The notes below the pieces were generated by a model. The model searched no databases and was not told the origin of the DNA. It saw only the letters and a program-made list of their open reading frames with translations. Both the position numbers and the translations under genes were made by a program. A stretch of DNA of 33,636 bases from NCBI GenBank assembly GCA_009929445.1, contig SAAL01000034.1, positions 1 to 33,636 of the forward strand, read 5' to 3'. Shown piece by piece: positions 18,556-25,740 of the stretch. Source of the stretch: Bacteroidia bacterium. GTDB taxonomy: Bacteria > Bacteroidota > Bacteroidia > Bacteroidales > Paludibacteraceae. Position 1 is the first letter of the stretch. Every line of letters begins with the position of its first letter.

Positions 18556-18600
18556 ACGAACCTGCCTTGTTTATCCCGACTTGTCGGGGCCGCAGGCAAA
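18556..18600. repeat. Nested palindromic repeat, copy A1
   Basis: ACGAACCTGCCTTGTTTATC is followed by CCCGACTTGTCGGGG and CCGCAGGCAA. The inner palindrome is CCCGAC-TT-GTCGGG and the outer arms are CCTGC/GCAGG. The same 44 bases recur at 23821-23864. Confidence 0.9.
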
Positions 18601-18713
18601 TTTCACAAATTAAAACGAGTTATTCGTATTGAATGTTTTGAATAATTATAATGTTTTAGATTGATATTAATTATTTCTATCCGGTTTTTCTTATAAAAAA
18701 TGGATTTCTTTTT

Positions 18714-20357
18714 CTACGGCAAATTCATGATTTTTATGTCCGGTATATTTCCGGTTTCAATCATGTTGAGCATCTTTTCAGTTGCCTTGATGGCAGCTAC
18801 AGTCTGGTCGCCGTCCAGTCCGCGGGTTTTGAAGGATTTTCCTTTGTAACGCCAGGTAATGATGGTTTGAACAATTGCGTTGGTTTTACCTCCGGGCGGA
18901 ATATCTACCTCGTAATCAAGAAGTTCCGGAGTTTCTTTGTTAAGTTTGGTGTAGATTTTATACAGCGCTTTTGAAATGGCGTTGTATTGTCCCGAGCCCG
19001 ATGCTGAGCCTTCGTAGGATTCGCCGTTGATCTCTATTTTTACGTTTGCCATCGGTCGGAGTCCCTGTGTAAGCGAAAGCGAGTAGTTCAGTATTTTCAC
19101 GGGTTTTTCATCCAAACCGTTCTGACTCACATCGGAAATAATGTAAGGAAGATCTTCCAGCGTAACCAGTTCTTTTTGGTCGCCAAGTTCAATAACCCGT
19201 TGTGTAACCTGCTTCATGATTTCATCATCCAACTCAATACCAAGTGCTTGCAGGTTCTTCAGAATGTTGGCTTTGCCCGAAGTTTTGCCAAGTGCATACG
19301 ATCTTGTACGTCCGAAACGCTCGGGTAATAAATCGTTGTAATAGAGATTTTTCTTGTTGTCGCCATCGGCATGAACACCGGCCACCTGTGTGAAAACATT
19401 GTCGCCAATAATCGGTTTGTTATTTGGAATACGTATTCCGGAATAACTCTCCACTACTTTACTGATGTGGTAAATCTTATTCTCAACAATATTTGTCTTG
19501 TATTTCAAATGGTCAGAAATAACCGCCATAACGGAAGTCAGGGGAGCATTTCCGGCGCGCTCACCCAAACCATTCACCGTCACATGAACGCCTTTCACAC
19601 CGGCTTTCAGTGCTTCGTACACATTGGACACGGCCATGTCGTAATCGTTGTGAGCATGAAAATCGAAATGAAGATTCGGATAACGTTCTATCATATTCCG
19701 GCAGAAATTTCCGGTTTCGTCCGGATTGAGAATTCCGAGTGTATCCGGAAGCATGTATCTGCGGATGTTATGATGTTGCAGTTCGTCCATAATTTCGAAT
19801 ACATAATCTTTGGAGTTACGCATTCCGTTTGACCAGTCTTCCAGGTAAATATTCACTTTGATACCCATTTCATTGGCTTTGGCTATCACCTGCCTGATGT
19901 CAGCAAGGTGTTCCTGTGCCGTTTTTTTCAACTGATGAGTGCAGTGGTTCAGCGAACCTTTGCAAAGCAGATTAATCACCCGGCATCCTGTTTTCTGAAT
20001 CCATTCCAGCGAAGCTGTGTCATCCACGAAGCCAAGCACTTCCACCCGATCGATGAAACCGTGTGTGACTGCCCACTGCGCAATTTTCTGAACGGAGTTG
20101 AATTCACCATCCGAAACGCGTGCAGATGCCACTTCGATGCGGTCTACTCCTAAATCTTCCAGTAAAAGGCGAGCAATACTCAGTTTTTCCTGCGAAGAGA
20201 ATGACACCGATGAAGTTTGCTCGCCGTCGCGAAGCGTAGTATCCATGATTTCGACGAAACCACTCCCTGTCCGCTTGAGAGGCGGATTTTGGTGTGGTTG
20301 TTCAGGTTTATTGAGTTTATCTATATTTTCCATTTTTTCAAAAATTCGATGATACAT
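18714..20357 (-). CDS. cimA: LeuA-like synthase, probable (R)-citramalate synthase
   Basis: The 547-residue protein belongs to the isopropylmalate/homocitrate/citramalate synthase family. [19 protein letters not shown] (35-53) holds the active-site Arg43-Asp44; HFDFHAHNDYDMA carries the metal-binding His pair; GVHVTVNGLGERAGNAPL is the GERAGN signature; VAGVHADGDNKK matches the HxxGxHxxG region. The last 150 residues are a LeuA-type allosteric dimer domain (GQYNAISKALYKIY). A dedicated LeuA lies in the same operon, so this paralogue probably condenses pyruvate with acetyl-CoA to citramalate, feeding isoleucine synthesis through LeuCD and LeuB. That is inference. Residues 1-34 exceed the family norm, and part of them (about 22-33) is encoded by a palindromic repeat. 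The ATG at 20333 (residue 9) is an equally possible start. Confidence 0.82.
   Translation of the reverse strand: MYHRIFEKMENIDKLNKPEQPHQNPPLKRTGSGFVEIMDTTLRDGEQTSSVSFSSQEKLSIARLLLEDLGVDRIEVASARVSDGEFNSVQKIAQWAVTHGFIDRVEVLGFVDDTASLEWIQKTGCRVINLLCKGSLNHCTHQLKKTAQEHLADIRQVIAKANEMGIKVNIYLEDWSNGMRNSKDYVFEIMDELQHHNIRRYMLPDTLGILNPDETGNFCRNMIERYPNLHFDFHAHNDYDMAVSNVYEALKAGVKGVHVTVNGLGERAGNAPLTSVMAVISDHLKYKTNIVENKIYHISKVVESYSGIRIPNNKPIIGDNVFTQVAGVHADGDNKKNLYYNDLLPERFGRTRSYALGKTSGKANILKNLQALGIELDDEIMKQVTQRVIELGDQKELVTLEDLPYIISDVSQNGLDEKPVKILNYSLSLTQGLRPMANVKIEINGESYEGSASGSGQYNAISKALYKIYTKLNKETPELLDYEVDIPPGGKTNAIVQTIITWRYKGKSFKTRGLDGDQTVAAIKATEKMLNMIETGNIPDIKIMNLP
20259..20294. repeat. Palindromic repeat inside the 5' coding region of the cimA-like gene
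   Basis: On the minus strand AATCCGCCTCTCAAGCGGAC is followed by AGGGAGTGG. It contains CCGC/GCGG arms and a G-rich tail like the other repeats of this operon. It encodes roughly NPPLKRTGSG. Confidence 0.5.
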
Positions 20358-20367
20358 ATTGTACTAA

Positions 20368-20393
20368 TATTCCCCTACAGGAGTTAAGGGTGT
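20368..20393. repeat. Degenerate C/G repeat at the stop codon of the yjbR-like gene
   Basis: On the minus strand ACACCCTTAACTCC runs into TGTAGGGGAAT. It resembles the CCCTAA...CCTGAAGGGG units elsewhere in the operon and supplies the final His-Pro codons and the TAA stop. Confidence 0.6.
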
Positions 20394-20725
20394 TTTATTT
20401 TAGGTAATTTCGCTTTTACCAAATCATACGAATGTTTTATCCATTCTTTAATCTGTTTTTCGGTAATTTCCTGTGAAATGAAAATCGTGTTCCAGTGTGT
20501 CTTGTTCATGTGGAATGCCGGCTCAACGCAGCTGTATGTTTCTCTCAGTTCTATCGCCAGTTCGGGATTGCACTTCACCGAAATACACGTTTCTACCTCA
20601 TCGAGCGGAATCAAAGCAAACATCTTTCCACCGGTTTTCATAACCAGTGTTACCTCGTCGAAGGGGAAACACTCTTCCACTTCCGGAAGCGAAATGCAGT
20701 ATTCTCTTAAATCTTCTATGTTCAC
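20384..20725 (-). CDS. MmcQ/YjbR family protein
   Basis: The protein has about 113 residues from the GTG at 20725; another in-frame GTG lies three codons upstream at 20734. It begins MNIEDLREYCISLPEVEECFPFDEVTLVMK, typical of the MmcQ/YjbR fold, and continues MFALIPLDE, ISVKCNPELAIELRE, VEPAFHMNKTHWNTI and IKEWIKHSYDLV. The family has a CyaY-like fold. It is often described as DNA-binding-like, but its role is unresolved. It is unlikely to be catalytic in leucine synthesis, yet sits between leuD and the cimA-like gene in the same orientation. A degenerate repeat supplies its stop, and an ATTCGTG-type repeat supplies both possible start codons. This suggests insertion of the gene with repeats or later repeat colonisation. 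Confidence 0.82.
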   Translation of the reverse strand: MNIEDLREYCISLPEVEECFPFDEVTLVMKTGGKMFALIPLDEVETCISVKCNPELAIELRETYSCVEPAFHMNKTHWNTIFISQEITEKQIKEWIKHSYDLVKAKLPKIKHP

Positions 20726-20766
20726 GAATAACACGAATTAATGCGAATTTCACTAAATAAACGAAC
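20722..20766. repeat. ACGAAT-type repeat cluster over the yjbR-like start
   Basis: TTCACGAATAACACGAATTA continues ATGCGAATTTCAC and ACGAACC. On the minus strand this reads as repeated ATTCGTG, and one of the GTG triplets is the likely start codon of the yjbR-like gene. Confidence 0.65.
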
Positions 20767-20825
20767 CCTCCTGTGGCAGGCAGGTTATACCAATTGCAGT
20801 GATTAATTTTAATTGAACTCATCCT

Positions 20826-20850
20826 AAAAAAAACCCCTTCAGGGGTTAGG
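20826..20850 (-). terminator. Repeat-derived hairpin with T tract at the leuD stop codon
   Basis: On the minus strand AACCCC (20847-20842), loop TGAA and GGGGTT (20837-20832) are followed by a T run to 20826. The loop contains the leuD TGA stop (20841-20839). It has terminator form, but it may simply be a member of the C/G repeat family and could reduce rather than stop downstream transcription. Confidence 0.5.
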
Positions 20851-21492
20851 TTTTTTTTTCTCCCACTTCTCAATCAGGTCTTTTTTGCTCAGCAGATAAT
20901 CGATATCATCAAATCCGTTAAGCAGGCAGTCTTTTTTGTAAGCGTTGATTTCAAATGTTTCCGATTTTCCGCTGGTGTTGTTGCTGATGGTTTGGTTCAC
21001 CAAATCCACAGTCAGCGTTGTTTTCGGATTTTCGTTGACCGAAGCGAAGATTTCTGCCAAAAATTCGGATGAAACCACCACCGGAAGTATGCCGTTGTTC
21101 AGGGCGTTGTTTTTGAAAATATCGGCAAAGAAGCTCGAAACCACCACTTTAAAGCCATATCCTGCAATAGCCCATGCAGCATGTTCGCGGCTCGAACCCG
21201 AACCAAAGTTTTTCCCGGCAACCAGTATCTCACCCGAGTAAACAGGATTGTTGAGCACGAAATCTGTTTTTGGACTTCCGTCTTTATTGTATCGCCAGTC
21301 GGCAAAGAGATTGTCGCCGAAGCCGTTTTTATCGGTCGCTTTCAGGAAACGCGCCGGAATTATCTGGTCGGTATCCACATTCTCTATCGGAAGCGGAACG
21401 ACAGTCGAAATTAAACTGCCTGCCCCCCACCCCCCTGAAGGGGGAGTTTGAGCGCTTTTATCTTTATTTTCGGAATTATTTTGATAGTTCAT
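20839..21492 (-). CDS. leuD: 3-isopropylmalate dehydratase small subunit
   Basis: The 217-residue protein is the swivelling small subunit that joins LeuC to isomerise 2- to 3-isopropylmalate. It probably also acts on citramalate. Family motifs are [21 protein letters not shown] (30-50), the catalytic [19 protein letters not shown] and [20 protein letters not shown]. LeuD proteins usually begin close to the [14 protein letters not shown] block. Here about 20 extra residues precede it, including [10 protein letters not shown] (16-25), which is encoded by a C/G palindromic repeat. The stop codon also lies in such a repeat, giving the tail KKKPNP. No alternative start removes the extra segment. 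The core enzyme looks intact. Confidence 0.95.
   Translation of the reverse strand: MNYQNNSENKDKSAQTPPSGGWGAGSLISTVVPLPIENVDTDQIIPARFLKATDKNGFGDNLFADWRYNKDGSPKTDFVLNNPVYSGEILVAGKNFGSGSSREHAAWAIAGYGFKVVVSSFFADIFKNNALNNGILPVVVSSEFLAEIFASVNENPKTTLTVDLVNQTISNNTSGKSETFEINAYKKDCLLNGFDDIDYLLSKKDLIEKWEKKKPNP
21418..21447. repeat. C/G palindromic repeat inside the leuD coding sequence
   Basis: CCCCCTGAAGGGGG (21431-21444) is a perfect palindromic hairpin with a CCCCCCAC tract beside it. It lies in frame and encodes [10 protein letters not shown] near the LeuD N-terminus. Confidence 0.8.
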
Positions 21493-21563
21493 ATTAATTA
21501 TTCTATTTTTATTTTTCAGTTGGAAATGTTGCTAAATTTAACAAATCTGATTTTTCCACTTTA

Positions 21564-21590
21564 TTCCCCTTCAGGGGGTTAGGGGGCTTT
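21564..21590. repeat. C/G palindromic repeat between leuC and leuD
   Basis: TTCCCCTTCAGGGGGTTAGG then GGGC directly abuts the leuC stop. The CCCC-TTCA-GGGG hairpin is followed by GTTAGGGGG, as in other copies. Confidence 0.8.
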
Positions 21591-23031
21591 ACGGCATTGT
21601 GATTTTTCCATTCACTGCAGCTGCGGCAGCCACCAGCGGCCCTGCCAGAATGGTGCGTGCACCCGGACCCTGACGACCTTCGAAGTTGCGGTTGGAGGTG
21701 CTGACGGCATATTTACCGGCAGGAACTTTGTCATCGTTCATGGCCAGACAAGCTGAGCAACCCGGCTGACGAAGAGCGAATCCTGCTTCTTCGAGGATTT
21801 TATCCAGACCTTCTGCTTCGATTTGCTGACGCACTTTCCAGCTTCCCGGAACAAGCCATGCCGTTACGTTGTCGGCTTTTTTCCTGCCTTTCACGTAGTT
21901 GGTGAAAAGGCGGAAATCTTCGATTCTTCCGTTTGTACAGCTTCCCAGAAAAACATAGTCAATCGGTTTTCCAAGCAGTTTTTCACCGGGTTCGAAACCC
22001 ATGTATTCCAGTGATTTTTGGAAAGAAATGCGTCCCGCTTCATCAATTTCATCCAGCGTAGGAATGCTTTCATGGATGCCCATTCCCATACCGGGATTGG
22101 TACCGTATGTGATCATCGGTTGTATTTCTGATGCATCGAAAGTCAGTTCCATATCAAAAACTGCATCATCATCCGATTTCAGTGTTTTCCAAAAAGCCAG
22201 TTTTTCTTCCCATTCTTCGCCTTTCGGTGCAAATTCGCGCCCTTTTACGTAGTTGAAAGTAGTTTCATCGGGAGCTATCAGACCGCCGCGGGCACCCATT
22301 TCGATAGAAAGGTTGCATACTGTCATCCGTTGCTCCATAGTCATATTGCGAACCGCTTCTCCGGCATATTCCACAAAATAACCCGTAGCACCGCCTGTTG
22401 TCAGTTTTGAAATCATATAAAGTGCTAAATCCTTGGAAGTTACACCATTGTTCAGATTACCGTCGAAGGTAATGCGCATGGTTTTGGGCCGGCTTTGCAG
22501 GATGCACTGCGTAGCCAGTACCATTTCCACTTCGCTGGTGCCGATGCCGAATGCAATCGTTCCGAAAGCACCGTGTGTGGATGTGTGGCTGTCTCCGCAA
22601 ACTATCGTCATTCCGGGTTGTGTAAAACCGTTTTCAGGGCCTATGATGTGAACCACACCGTTTTTCTCATGTCCGAGTGGGTAGAAAATCGGCATACCGA
22701 ATTCGGCTGCATTTTTAGCGAATTGATCTAACTGATTTTTGGAAATCGGGTCTTTTACCGGAAGCTCCTGATTGATGGTTGGCGTGTTGTGGTCGGCGGT
22801 CATCGTAGTTTTGTCCGGCCGATATACTTTCAATCCACGTGTACGAAGTCCGTTGAAAGCCTGCGGACTGGTCACTTCGTGGCAAAAATGACGGTCTATG
22901 TAAAGTTGTGTCGGCCCGTTTTCGATGATCGACACCACGTGTGCATCCCAGATTTTATCGAAGAGAGTTTTTCCCCCTGAATCCCCTGTGGGGAACTTTC
23001 GGGCTTGAGAGTCTGTTATTTTATTGGTCAT
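21589..23031 (-). CDS. leuC: 3-isopropylmalate dehydratase large subunit
   Basis: The 480-residue aconitase-family subunit carries the 4Fe-4S cluster. Cluster cysteines are seen in [11 protein letters not shown] and in PGCSACLAM. Other motifs are [41 protein letters not shown] and [13 protein letters not shown]. The enzyme acts with LeuD. Homologues normally start almost at [13 protein letters not shown]. Here residues 1-20 precede it, and residues 11-20 ([10 protein letters not shown]) are encoded by a C/G palindromic repeat at 22972-23001. The ATG used (23029-23031) follows ACGAATT-type repeats. No nearer ATG exists, so the extension is probably translated. A repeat abuts the stop codon as well. 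Confidence 0.96.
   Translation of the reverse strand: MTNKITDSQARKFPTGDSGGKTLFDKIWDAHVVSIIENGPTQLYIDRHFCHEVTSPQAFNGLRTRGLKVYRPDKTTMTADHNTPTINQELPVKDPISKNQLDQFAKNAAEFGMPIFYPLGHEKNGVVHIIGPENGFTQPGMTIVCGDSHTSTHGAFGTIAFGIGTSEVEMVLATQCILQSRPKTMRITFDGNLNNGVTSKDLALYMISKLTTGGATGYFVEYAGEAVRNMTMEQRMTVCNLSIEMGARGGLIAPDETTFNYVKGREFAPKGEEWEEKLAFWKTLKSDDDAVFDMELTFDASEIQPMITYGTNPGMGMGIHESIPTLDEIDEAGRISFQKSLEYMGFEPGEKLLGKPIDYVFLGSCTNGRIEDFRLFTNYVKGRKKADNVTAWLVPGSWKVRQQIEAEGLDKILEEAGFALRQPGCSACLAMNDDKVPAGKYAVSTSNRNFEGRQGPGARTILAGPLVAAAAAVNGKITMP
22972..23001. repeat. C/G palindromic repeat inside the leuC coding sequence
   Basis: TCCCCCTGAATCCCC followed by TGTGGGGAACTTTCGGG is in frame and encodes the [10 protein letters not shown] segment of LeuC. 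Confidence 0.7.
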
Positions 23032-23033
23032 AA

Positions 23034-23213
23034 TATTACGAATTACACGAATTATTTTTCTTTTTTTTTATTATTGTTTTTAAAAAACTATTGTTATTAA
23101 GACCCCTTCGAGGATTCAGGGGAACATTATCTTTTAGTTCCCCGGATCTTATCCCGTAAAACGGAAGAGAGACCAGTCTACTGTTCCGACAAGTCGGGAT
23201 AAACAAGGCAGGT
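23034..23213. other. Repeat-rich gap between the acetyltransferase and leuC genes
   Basis: The gap holds ACGAATTACACGAATT next to leuC (23034-23052), an A/T stretch, a C/G repeat (CCCCTTCGAGGATTCAGGGG, 23103-23122), and GTTCCCCGGATC-type sequence. It ends in the inverted copy of repeat A at 23186-23215. No reading frame worth calling was seen. Confidence 0.7.
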
Positions 23214-23215
23214 TC
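23186..23215. repeat. Nested palindromic repeat, partial inverted copy A3
   Basis: CCGACAAGTCGGGATAAACA then AGGCAGGTTC is the reverse complement of the first part of copies A1 and A2. It supplies part of the TGA stop of the acetyltransferase gene (23214-23216). Confidence 0.85.
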
Positions 23216-23774
23216 AGGGGGCTATTTCCCTGACCACTTTACAAGGATTTCCAACTGCTAAAACGTTTGCCGGTATTGATTTGTTTACCACGCTTCCGGC
23301 TCCGATTACCGAGTTATCGCCAATGCTTACTCCGGGCAAAATCTGTACACCTGCTCCGATCCAGACATTGTTGCCAATCATTACGGGATATGCGGTTTCA
23401 AGTCCCTGTCGGCGAAGTGCCGCATCCAGTGGGTGAGTTGCGGTGTAAATCCCCACATTCGGAGCAATGAAAACATTATCGCCAAAAGTAACGGGTGCCT
23501 CATCCAGTATTACCAGGTTATAATTGGAATAAAAATTCTCACCTACCGTGATATTGGATCCGTAATCGCAGTAAAACGGTTGTTCGATGATGAAATCTTC
23601 ACCTGTTTTACCCAGTAATTCGAGTAAAAGCGTTTTGCGATACAAAAGGTCTGACGGTCGAAGGCGATTGTAGTTGTAAATCTTGTCTTTACAAATCAAC
23701 CTCTCGTTGATCAAATTTTTGTCATTGTTAGCATCGTAAAGAAGCCCGGCAAGCATTTTTTGTTTTTCAGTCAT
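23214..23774 (-). CDS. Maltose/galactoside O-acetyltransferase-like hexapeptide-repeat enzyme
   Basis: The 186-residue protein has the helical N-terminus of the maltose acetyltransferase group (MTEKQKMLAGLLYDANN). A left-handed beta-helix of hexapeptide repeats follows from about residue 60 (FIIEQPF, NITVGENF, VTFGDNVFIAPNVGIY). TATHPLD contains the catalytic histidine H114, and the end is IGNNVWIGAGVQILPGVSIGDNSVIGAGSVV. Such enzymes move an acetyl group from acetyl-CoA to the 6-hydroxyl of sugars; the acceptor here is unknown. It lies between leuA and leuC in the same direction although it has no place in leucine synthesis. Its last codon and TGA stop come from repeats, and an ACGAATT array precedes its start. 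Confidence 0.9.
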   Translation of the reverse strand: MTEKQKMLAGLLYDANNDKNLINERLICKDKIYNYNRLRPSDLLYRKTLLLELLGKTGEDFIIEQPFYCDYGSNITVGENFYSNYNLVILDEAPVTFGDNVFIAPNVGIYTATHPLDAALRRQGLETAYPVMIGNNVWIGAGVQILPGVSIGDNSVIGAGSVVNKSIPANVLAVGNPCKVVREIAP

Positions 23775-23780
23775 TTAGAA

Positions 23781-23865
23781 TACGAATTTCACGAATTTAT
23801 ACGAATTCATACGAATTTATACGAACCTGCCTTGTTTATCCCGACTTGTCGGGGCCGCAGGCAAG
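23781..23865. repeat. ACGAATT array followed by nested palindromic repeat, copy A2
   Basis: ACGAA occurs five times at 23782, 23791, 23801, 23811 and 23821, so mostly with 10-base spacing. The last unit runs into CCTGCCTTGTTTATC, CCCGACTTGTCGGGG and CCGCAGGCAA, identical to 18556-18599. The array lies directly upstream of the acetyltransferase start. Confidence 0.88.
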
Positions 23866-23946
23866 TTACACGAATATGCTACAGTTTGTAGCTACTCAGC
23901 ACTTGAGTAAGTAATTTATTTAGCATTTTCAGAGCAATTGTAGTTT

Positions 23947-23980
23947 CAAAAATAATAATACTTACAAAAGAACTGTCAAA
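23947..23980 (-). promoter_or_regulatory. Possible internal promoter before the acetyltransferase gene
   Basis: On the minus strand TTTG (23980-23977) and TATTTTTG (23954-23947) are 22 bases apart, close to but longer than the usual 19-21. It would allow expression of the genes after leuA independently of the leader. Confidence 0.3.
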
Positions 23981-24010
23981 TTCAAATGCATAAATGTTGT
24001 TAGTTACTCC

Positions 24011-24046
24011 AAAAAGTCCCCCTTTCGGGGGATTTAGGGGGCTTTT
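24011..24046. repeat. C/G palindromic repeat at the leuA stop
   Basis: AAAAAGTCCCCCTTTCGGGG continues GATTTAGGGGGCTTTT. The CCCCC-TTTC-GGGGG hairpin and the GGATTTAGGGGGC tail make it the clearest copy. It overlaps the first two bases of the leuA TAA stop as read on the plus strand. Confidence 0.85.
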
Positions 24047-25538
24047 ACTTCACAAATTTATTTATTGCATCCACATAGGCCTCAAGCGATGCAGCAATTA
24101 TATCGGTATTGGCACCAAATCCGTAATAAACCGAACCATTGTGTTCCACCTGCATATGCACTTTTCCTACATCGTCGCTTCCGCGGCTGATGGCCTGAAT
24201 GGTGAATTCCTGCAGGGTCATGTTGCGTTTGATGATTTGCTTCATGGCTTTGATGGCTGCATCTACCGGGCCGTTGCCACTCGAAGCGGCTTCGAATTTT
24301 TCTCCTGCAATCAAAAGTCCAACGCTTGCCACAGCTTTAACACCTACTCCGGAAGTTACCTGCAGGTAGTCGATTTTAATGCGCTGGTTTTCTTTACGTT
24401 CCATACCGGCAAGCATGAGTACATCGTCATCGTTGATGTCTTTTTTCCGGTCGGCAAGTTTCAGAAATTCTTCATAGATAGCGTCTAATTTTCCGTTGTC
24501 CACTTCTACTCCCAAAATACTCAGGCGGTGCTTGAGTGCGGCGCGGCCGCTCCGGGCAGTAAGGAGAATGGAGTTTTTGTCAATTCCCACGTCAGTCGGG
24601 TCCATTATTTCGTAGCTTTCGCGATTTTTCAGAACACCATCCTGGTGAATTCCTGAAGAATGAGCAAATGCATTCCGGCCAACAATTGCTTTGTTGGGTT
24701 GCACGGGCATATTCATGAGGCTCGAAACCAGGCGGCTAACCGGGTATATTTTCTGTGTGTTGATTTGCGTTTCGATGTTCAGGCTTTTGTGGCATTTCAG
24801 TATCATCGCCACTTCCTCCAGCGACGTATTTCCGGCGCGTTCACCAATACCGTTGATAGTAACTTCCACCTGGCGAGCGCCGTTTAGCACGCCAGCCATG
24901 GTGTTGGCAGTCGCCATTCCAAGGTCGTTGTGGCAGTGTGTGGAAATCACCGCTTGATGGATATTTTTCACATTTTCAAAAAGGAATTTGATTTTTTCAC
25001 CGTATTCCCATGGCAGGCAATATCCGGTTGTGTCCGGGATGTTTACCACGGTTGCACCAGCTTTAATTACGGCTTCCACCACGCGAGCCAGATACACATT
25101 ATCAGTCCGACCGGCATCTTCGCAGTAGAATTCCACGTCTTCCACAAATTTTTTTGCATACTTGGTGGCTGCAACTGCGCGTTCCAGAATTTCATCCTGC
25201 GTGGAATTGAATTTATACTTTATATGTTGTTCAGAAGTACCTATTCCAGTGTGGATTCGTCCTCGCTTGGCATATTGAAGCGCTTCGGCTGCCACTTCAA
25301 TGTCTTTCTCCACGCCGCGTGTGAGTGCGCAGATAGTTGGCCAGGTTACGGCTTTGGATATTTCGACCACCGATTTGAAATCACCCGGACTCGAAACCGG
25401 GAAACCGGCTTCAATCACATCGACTCCCAAACCTTCGAGCGCTTTGGCCACCTGAATTTTCTCTACTGTATTCAACTGACAACCGGGAACCTGCTCGCCA
25501 TCGCGCAGGGTTGTATCAAAAATAAAAAGTTTTTCCAT
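24045..25538 (-). CDS. leuA: 2-isopropylmalate synthase
   Basis: The 497-residue enzyme condenses 2-ketoisovalerate with acetyl-CoA, the committed step of leucine synthesis. The start [15 protein letters not shown] holds the active-site Arg12-Asp13. [21 protein letters not shown] carries the metal-binding His pair, [19 protein letters not shown] is the family signature, and [16 protein letters not shown] is typical of true LeuA. A C-terminal regulatory domain follows (about 380-497, containing [16 protein letters not shown]), the usual site of leucine feedback. Length is normal, and the start is clean, with GGGAG 8 bases before the ATG. It is the first structural gene of the minus-strand operon, preceded by an attenuator and Ile/Leu-rich leader peptide. 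Confidence 0.96.
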   Translation of the reverse strand: MEKLFIFDTTLRDGEQVPGCQLNTVEKIQVAKALEGLGVDVIEAGFPVSSPGDFKSVVEISKAVTWPTICALTRGVEKDIEVAAEALQYAKRGRIHTGIGTSEQHIKYKFNSTQDEILERAVAATKYAKKFVEDVEFYCEDAGRTDNVYLARVVEAVIKAGATVVNIPDTTGYCLPWEYGEKIKFLFENVKNIHQAVISTHCHNDLGMATANTMAGVLNGARQVEVTINGIGERAGNTSLEEVAMILKCHKSLNIETQINTQKIYPVSRLVSSLMNMPVQPNKAIVGRNAFAHSSGIHQDGVLKNRESYEIMDPTDVGIDKNSILLTARSGRAALKHRLSILGVEVDNGKLDAIYEEFLKLADRKKDINDDDVLMLAGMERKENQRIKIDYLQVTSGVGVKAVASVGLLIAGEKFEAASSGNGPVDAAIKAMKQIIKRNMTLQEFTIQAISRGSDDVGKVHMQVEHNGSVYYGFGANTDIIAASLEAYVDAINKFVK

Positions 25539-25630
25539 AATAAATCTCCCGTCCCTTTTTTATCTATTCAAAGTGATTGTTAAGGGCATATTAAGTTTAT
25601 AATAATTTCTATAATTGTTTTTTCTATATT

Positions 25631-25649
25631 CCCCTTTAGTAGTTAGGGG
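25631..25649. repeat. C/G hairpin repeat between the attenuator and leuA
   Basis: CCCCTTTAGTAGTTAGGGG forms a CCCC/GGGG stem and resembles the other C/G repeats of the operon. It lies in the untranslated leader, about 90 bases before the leuA start. Confidence 0.6.
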
Positions 25650-25663
25650 TCATTTCTTTTATT

Positions 25664-25698
25664 AAAAAAAAACCTTTCTCTTGTGTGAGAAAGGTTTT
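25664..25698 (-). terminator. Leader terminator (attenuator) of the leu operon
   Basis: On the minus strand AAAACCTTTCTC (25698-25687), loop ACACAA and GAGAAAGGTTTT (25680-25669) form a perfect 12-bp stem. With the last four stem bases, the T run is nine long and ends at 25664. It stands between the leader peptide and leuA, where a terminator makes sense only as an attenuator. Confidence 0.88.
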
Positions 25699-25740
25699 AT
25701 ATTTTTTCATTATTTTGAATCAAACACATACCAAACTCAC
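25685..25740 (-). promoter_or_regulatory. Predicted antiterminator pairing in the leu leader
   Basis: GTGAG (25740-25736) and GGT (25732-25730) can pair with CTCAC (25689-25685) and ACC (25695-25693) across a TTT/TTT internal loop. The second partner is most of the 5' arm of the terminator, so the two structures exclude each other. The first partner overlaps the leader-peptide stop codon. Confidence 0.55.

Noticed and set aside
18540-23880. Repeats in the leu operon as a CRISPR array
   Set aside because: Units are dispersed at gene junctions, differ in type and orientation, and have no regular spacers or cas genes.
24930-25583. Open frame of 217 codons antisense to leuA and running into its leader
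   Set aside because: It mirrors leuA codons, has no family resemblance and is not supported by any signal.
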